This document shows, in pieces, positions 60,328 to 64,000 of a stretch of DNA of 64,000 nt. The DNA is from Branchiostoma floridae. Taxonomy: Eukaryota > Chordata > Leptocardii > Amphioxiformes > Branchiostomatidae. Every line of letters begins with the position of its first letter. The stretch's first letter is position 1. A program made the translations under genes and the position numbers. Below the pieces are notes generated by a model. It made no database searches. It worked only from the letters and a program-made list of their open reading frames with translations, and was not told where the DNA came from. Location of the stretch: the NCBI RefSeq assembly GCF_000003815.2, contig NC_049988.1, positions 11,912,521 to 11,976,520 of the forward strand. The letters run 5' to 3'.

Positions 60328-61060
60328 GAAGAAATTAGAAACCAGAGATAAAGAAAATCATACCGGGTGGGTTAAAAACAACGCACGTTTTCCTGTTGAG
60401 ACCAATCATACAGACACGTACTCCTTTTCTTTGTTTGTTTGTTACATATTGAAAGACAGGTATCAAAAAACAATTTTCGAAGAAATTCAATTTTTGATCA
60501 TGTTTCGAAAAGTATGAGATGTATTGAATCAATGCATATGCACGCATGGGAGAAAAACAATTTTCATTCTTTGTTGTTCGTCTGACATTTTCCGTGTTCG
60601 TCACAGAACAAATAGTCAGTCAACATACGTAAGAGTTTCATGTTAACGTAATTGCTACCGTGCATACATTTTTATTTGGGGGTGGAGGTTGTGCCCAAGA
60701 AACTAAAAACCAGACATGAAAGAAAATAATATTGAGTGGGTGGTAAGCTACATACATTTTCCAGTTGAGACCAATCTTACAGACACGTAATCCTTTTCTT
60801 TGTTTTTTATTACATATTACGGATCGAAAACAATTTTCGAAGAAATTCAATTTTTGATCATGTTTGGAAAACTATCAGATACATTGAATCAATGCATATG
60901 CACGCATGGGAGAAAAACAATTTTCATTCTTTGTTGCTCGTCTGACATTTTTCGTGTTCGTCACACAGCAAATAGTCTGTCAACATACGTAGTTTCATGT
61001 TAACGTAATTAATAGATTTTCTACCGTGAATGCATTTTTATTGGGGTTGTGCCCAAGCAA
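60328..61060 (+). repeat. Tandem duplication, two units of about 365 bp
   Basis: Unit 1 (about 60328-60690) and unit 2 (about 60697-61060) share CAATTTTCGAAGAAATTCAA, TTTTTGATCATGTTT and GCATATGCACGCATGGGAG, with scattered substitutions and small indels. It lies in the 5' intron or leader of the collagen-FAMeT gene. Short frames in each unit are shadows. Confidence 0.8.
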
Positions 61061-61371
61061 AACTCAAGTAGCGAACCAAAACTTAGTATTGGTAATGCTA
61101 GTTGGTCATCTTAACGATGTCACCATTGCCTTTCTGGATGGAAAACAAGATATACAAAATAAAGTGAAAACCATGATATGCAGTCTTAATGAAGCATTGA
61201 AAGTTTTTAAAAAATCATATTGAATACAAAATTAAAAGACACAACAGTACTCTCTTCGTAACTACATTTCCATCTAGTATGTTTGTCATTAGAATGAGAC
61301 CATTTACAGTAACTAAAAAAGTACATCTGAAGCATGACAAAGGGACGTTTTGATAGAAAAATTTAGCTTAC

Positions 61372-61379
61372 CTCACCAT
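61372..61379 (-). CDS. Possible alternative first coding exon of the collagen-FAMeT gene
   Basis: On minus, ATGGTGAG directly precedes GTAAGC. Splicing to the acceptor at 60259 (TGCTGTGCAG) gives MVRNLTSRT in frame before the MPGD start at 60240. This could be the true start or just part of a leader exon. Confidence 0.35.
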
Positions 61380-61830
61380 TTTGTAACTTACTCAACGAAA
61401 TGACTGTTGTATGATGCTATAATCCTATCTGACATGACCAAGAAACTGTGATGTCATCATTCACTATGATGTCATTATTTACTTAAAGCTACAATTGGAC
61501 TTACTGCTGAAACGATGTTGATCTATATAGCTGCACACTGACTATCTACATTCAATTTGCCAACAGCACAGCCTAACGACAATGTCAAGAACTACAAGAG
61601 CATGCTTGTACCACAATCATTTGGTGAACAAATTGCTTTGCAAATAGTAACCTTTTCTGTCATACTGCACAGCGAAAGTCACTGAAAGATTCCACGAGGA
61701 TCTTTACGTAATACTTTTCGGTATGAAATATACATTTTCTGTATGTTTCAAAGATCCGAATACCTGTCAGCTTTGCGACATTATGAAAGATTCCAATAAA
61801 ATCTAATGAAGTACTGAAACATGTCCTTAC

Positions 61831-63511
61831 CGATGGGTTTGCAGGTAATGTTGTCTTTGGTCTGCATCTTCCCGTCAGCCAGTTTGCAGATGGTCTTCAT
61901 CGGCTCATGGTCCGGGTTTGGGGCATGAGGGGTCAGAGCTGAGTGGATATGCATAAAGAAACTGTGTTTTCCTTGTTTTTATGTACGAAAAGTCAATGAA
62001 TGTTACTAGTAGACATCCAGGTAATGAATGATATACACTGGCGATAGGCAGAGGATTTTGTCTGAAACGCCAGGCCATTTACCAAACGTATCCAGTTGAT
62101 TGAGTAGCTTTGCATTGTAAATATTACAATTACTTTGTATTGCATTGTAAGTATTACAATGGTATTCAATTTCTCGGGTTATAGGCCTTTTCATGAATTC
62201 AAAATCATAAGATACGCAAAGCATCTTCTTACCTAGCATAACACAGATGGTGCTCAGGTCACACAGGGTTTCCGCCAGATGTTCCTCATCGTTAGTGGAC
62301 GTAACGTCGTCCAAACTAAGGTCGAGCACTGCAAAGGCAATGACACGATAAAATGATTCAAGACAATAGAATAATACGTATTGTTAATGTTGTATAGATT
62401 TATGTATCATATATAATGAGAAAAAAAAAATTTTGATTCAAAGTTTAATTATGTCATCTTTCGTTCAAAATGCGGCGGCCATCCTTGATTTTCCGGGGTT
62501 TATCCGGGGTCATGCACCAAAACGAGGCTCGACAGGAGAGTCCCCCCTGAAAGCATGTATTATAGTATACTAGTAGATAGGCCATTTTCAGTGGTACGTT
62601 CTACCCCTCTGACTTGAAACACTGCGGAATGTGTACGGAATAAGACTCTAGCTAGCTGGCTAAACATTCACGTACCCGGTTCTTCGCAATAAGTTTCGTA
62701 GATTTGTCTCGGGAACTTCGGAACTGCTCGACACTGGAGCTAGAACAACAACATGTACAATGTACACACATAGGGCAATTTTCCTCTTACAAACTTAACT
62801 TTTCGGTAGGGTAGGAGTTGAAGTCATTATCATACCATTATCACATTATTCCTACAACTGAGCTTTCTCCTCTTCGTTCGCCATTTACCAGTAAGTATAG
62901 CAAGGAAAACAACTAAAGTCGATGAACTCTAACTGAGGACTATATATTATCTCTGGGATTTTCTTTTGGCAAAAACTAATTCGTGTATTACACTCTCCAC
63001 AGGGAAATCATGGCAGCTTGTGAAAATATGACAAATCTTATCAATAACCGCTGGTCTTTCATAAAATCTAGTATGATTCATAAACCTACCCTGACAGACG
63101 ATAAGCGCTGTGAATCTCGTCCACAGAATCGCAGGGAGGTTCCCAATCATGATCACTGGAGCACTACCGATCCTGGATTAAAGTATAATAAAAAAAAAAT
63201 AAAGCATGGTCCATCACTATTTACGAAAACAATTGAACCAGAACATTTCGCAGAATAGTAATCTACTCCAATGTCGCTTGAGGTTTTTGACCTACCCTCG
63301 TGGTTCAACCCTATTATACGCGTGGCTTAAGTTATCAGGAAAGGTACTAGTATTCAAAAAGACGGATATCAAATGTAATGATGAAGTTTGACTTACCCGC
63401 TGATGCCAGAAATGTGATGCTGTGTTGAAGTCACGGATACTCGCAGCTTGGTTCTTGGCCTTATTGTACACATGCACATTGGTCAGATGTTGTACAAGTA
63501 GGTTGAAGTAC
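61831..63511 (-). CDS. Unrecognised gene, four probable exons (partial)
   Basis: Minus-strand exons 63397-63511, 62676-62739, 62233-62328 and 61831-61938 join in frame with good GT-AG borders (phases 0, 1, 1, and open at the end). They encode about 127 residues. The first exon reads YFNLLVQHLTNVHVYNKAKN, is helical and polar, and ends HFWHQR. The second has LQCRAVPKFPRQIYETYCEE, the third LCDLSTICVM and the fourth TICKLADGKMQTKDNITCKP. Cysteines are spaced as in a secreted or extracellular domain, but I recognise no family. Upstream exons probably lie beyond the window or before 63511, and the terminal exon is not identified. A separate signal-peptide-like frame at about 63083-63150 (MIGNLPAILWTRF) has a good donor but does not match in phase. 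Confidence 0.5.
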
Positions 63512-64000
63512 CTTCATTATTACCCATATGGTGTTTATTGCAGATGCTACTATCAATGGTGCTCTTGACATTTACTGGTACTTACACACCACAAATTCAA
63601 GTTGTAAAATGTAGCCTTTATTACCTACAGAACTTGAAAATATCCGCTTTGACCTGTTGTATATCTATAAAAGTATTTCATATTTTAATTAAAAATGAGG
63701 AGGTTCTTGCGAAACTCATGTGTAATAAAGTTGAATTGCGGGGTATATCTGGTGACCACCTGCTTTTGTACTTGCAAATATGGCTAAAATTTCTTTACAA
63801 ATTACTACTGGCGTGGACGGCACGGTATTTACTGTTATATTCCTCTCTGATGAGCTAATACAGGGAAAAATTAAAAACACCAAGAAGTGCAGGTTGCTGC
63901 TATCGAAATAACTTTGGTACCAAGCATGTGCTGAGGAAGTTTTAGGAGATGACACACAGTGGCGCTGAATTATACTTATTTTCTTATTTGTGCAAATCCA
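63512..64000. other. Window end, no gene recognised
   Basis: AT-rich; frames on both strands below 110 codons without recognisable motifs. It may be an intron of the unrecognised minus-strand gene. Confidence 0.4.

Noticed and set aside
63072-63162. Signal-peptide exon of the unrecognised gene
   Set aside because: Has a good donor but the phase does not match the next exon at 62739; kept only as a possible alternative exon.

Overview
The window looks like genomic DNA of a lancelet (amphioxus, Branchiostoma-like). The support is compact multi-exon metazoan genes with GT-AG introns, a type II membrane C-type-lectin-like gene, EGF/FAMeT/thrombospondin-3/chitin-binding domain mixes typical of lancelet gene families, a tRNA-derived SINE with a V-core-like body, and heavy transposon content. 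The genus is inferred from gene style, not from a database match. There are three runs of N (17015-17114, 19124-19319, 43064-43744).

Layout. 874-7039 (+): a five-exon gene for a single-pass type II membrane C-type-lectin-like protein. 7841-16193: a repeat-rich accessory block bounded by identical 123-bp direct repeats; it holds a pair of identical 297-bp direct repeats, a 56-bp tandem array with hairpin potential and a candidate LTR, but no convincing coding region. About 16200-38640: a CAAGAA/TTCTTG-rich repeat array interrupted by a large DNA transposon. The transposon ends are 15-bp inverted repeats (14/15 matching) flanked by a 9-bp target duplication (GTAGTTACT at 16567-16575 and 35612-35620). 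Its cargo is a RecQ-family helicase (+, 23970-26647), a five-exon DUF6589-type protein with a C2H2 finger (-, 28087-33681) and a small acidic protein (+, 34596-35012). The left terminus and 5' end of the helicase gene occur twice (16576 and 23642); the first copy runs into a 100-N gap, so this is either a nested insertion or an assembly join. The 17.1-23.6 kb interval between them carries other non-coding transposon-like units.

39775-51526 (-): a 16-exon gene for a secreted 691-residue protein: signal peptide, FAMeT domain, seven EGF modules, a cysteine-rich GCC2/GCC3-like module, thrombospondin-3-type calcium-binding repeats and a C-terminal chitin-binding module. 54001-60240 or 61379 (-): a related gene in the same orientation with the FAMeT-EGF part fused behind a cytoplasmic tail, a transmembrane segment, a coiled coil of 17-residue repeats and a collagen stretch. 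61831-63511 (-): exons of a third gene that I do not recognise.

The most notable system is the transposon. It joins a RecQ-like helicase, a candidate RNase-H-fold (DUF6589) transposase and an acidic accessory protein in one TIR-bounded unit, with a convergent 3' satellite, a divergent promoter and hairpin-forming subterminal regions at both ends.
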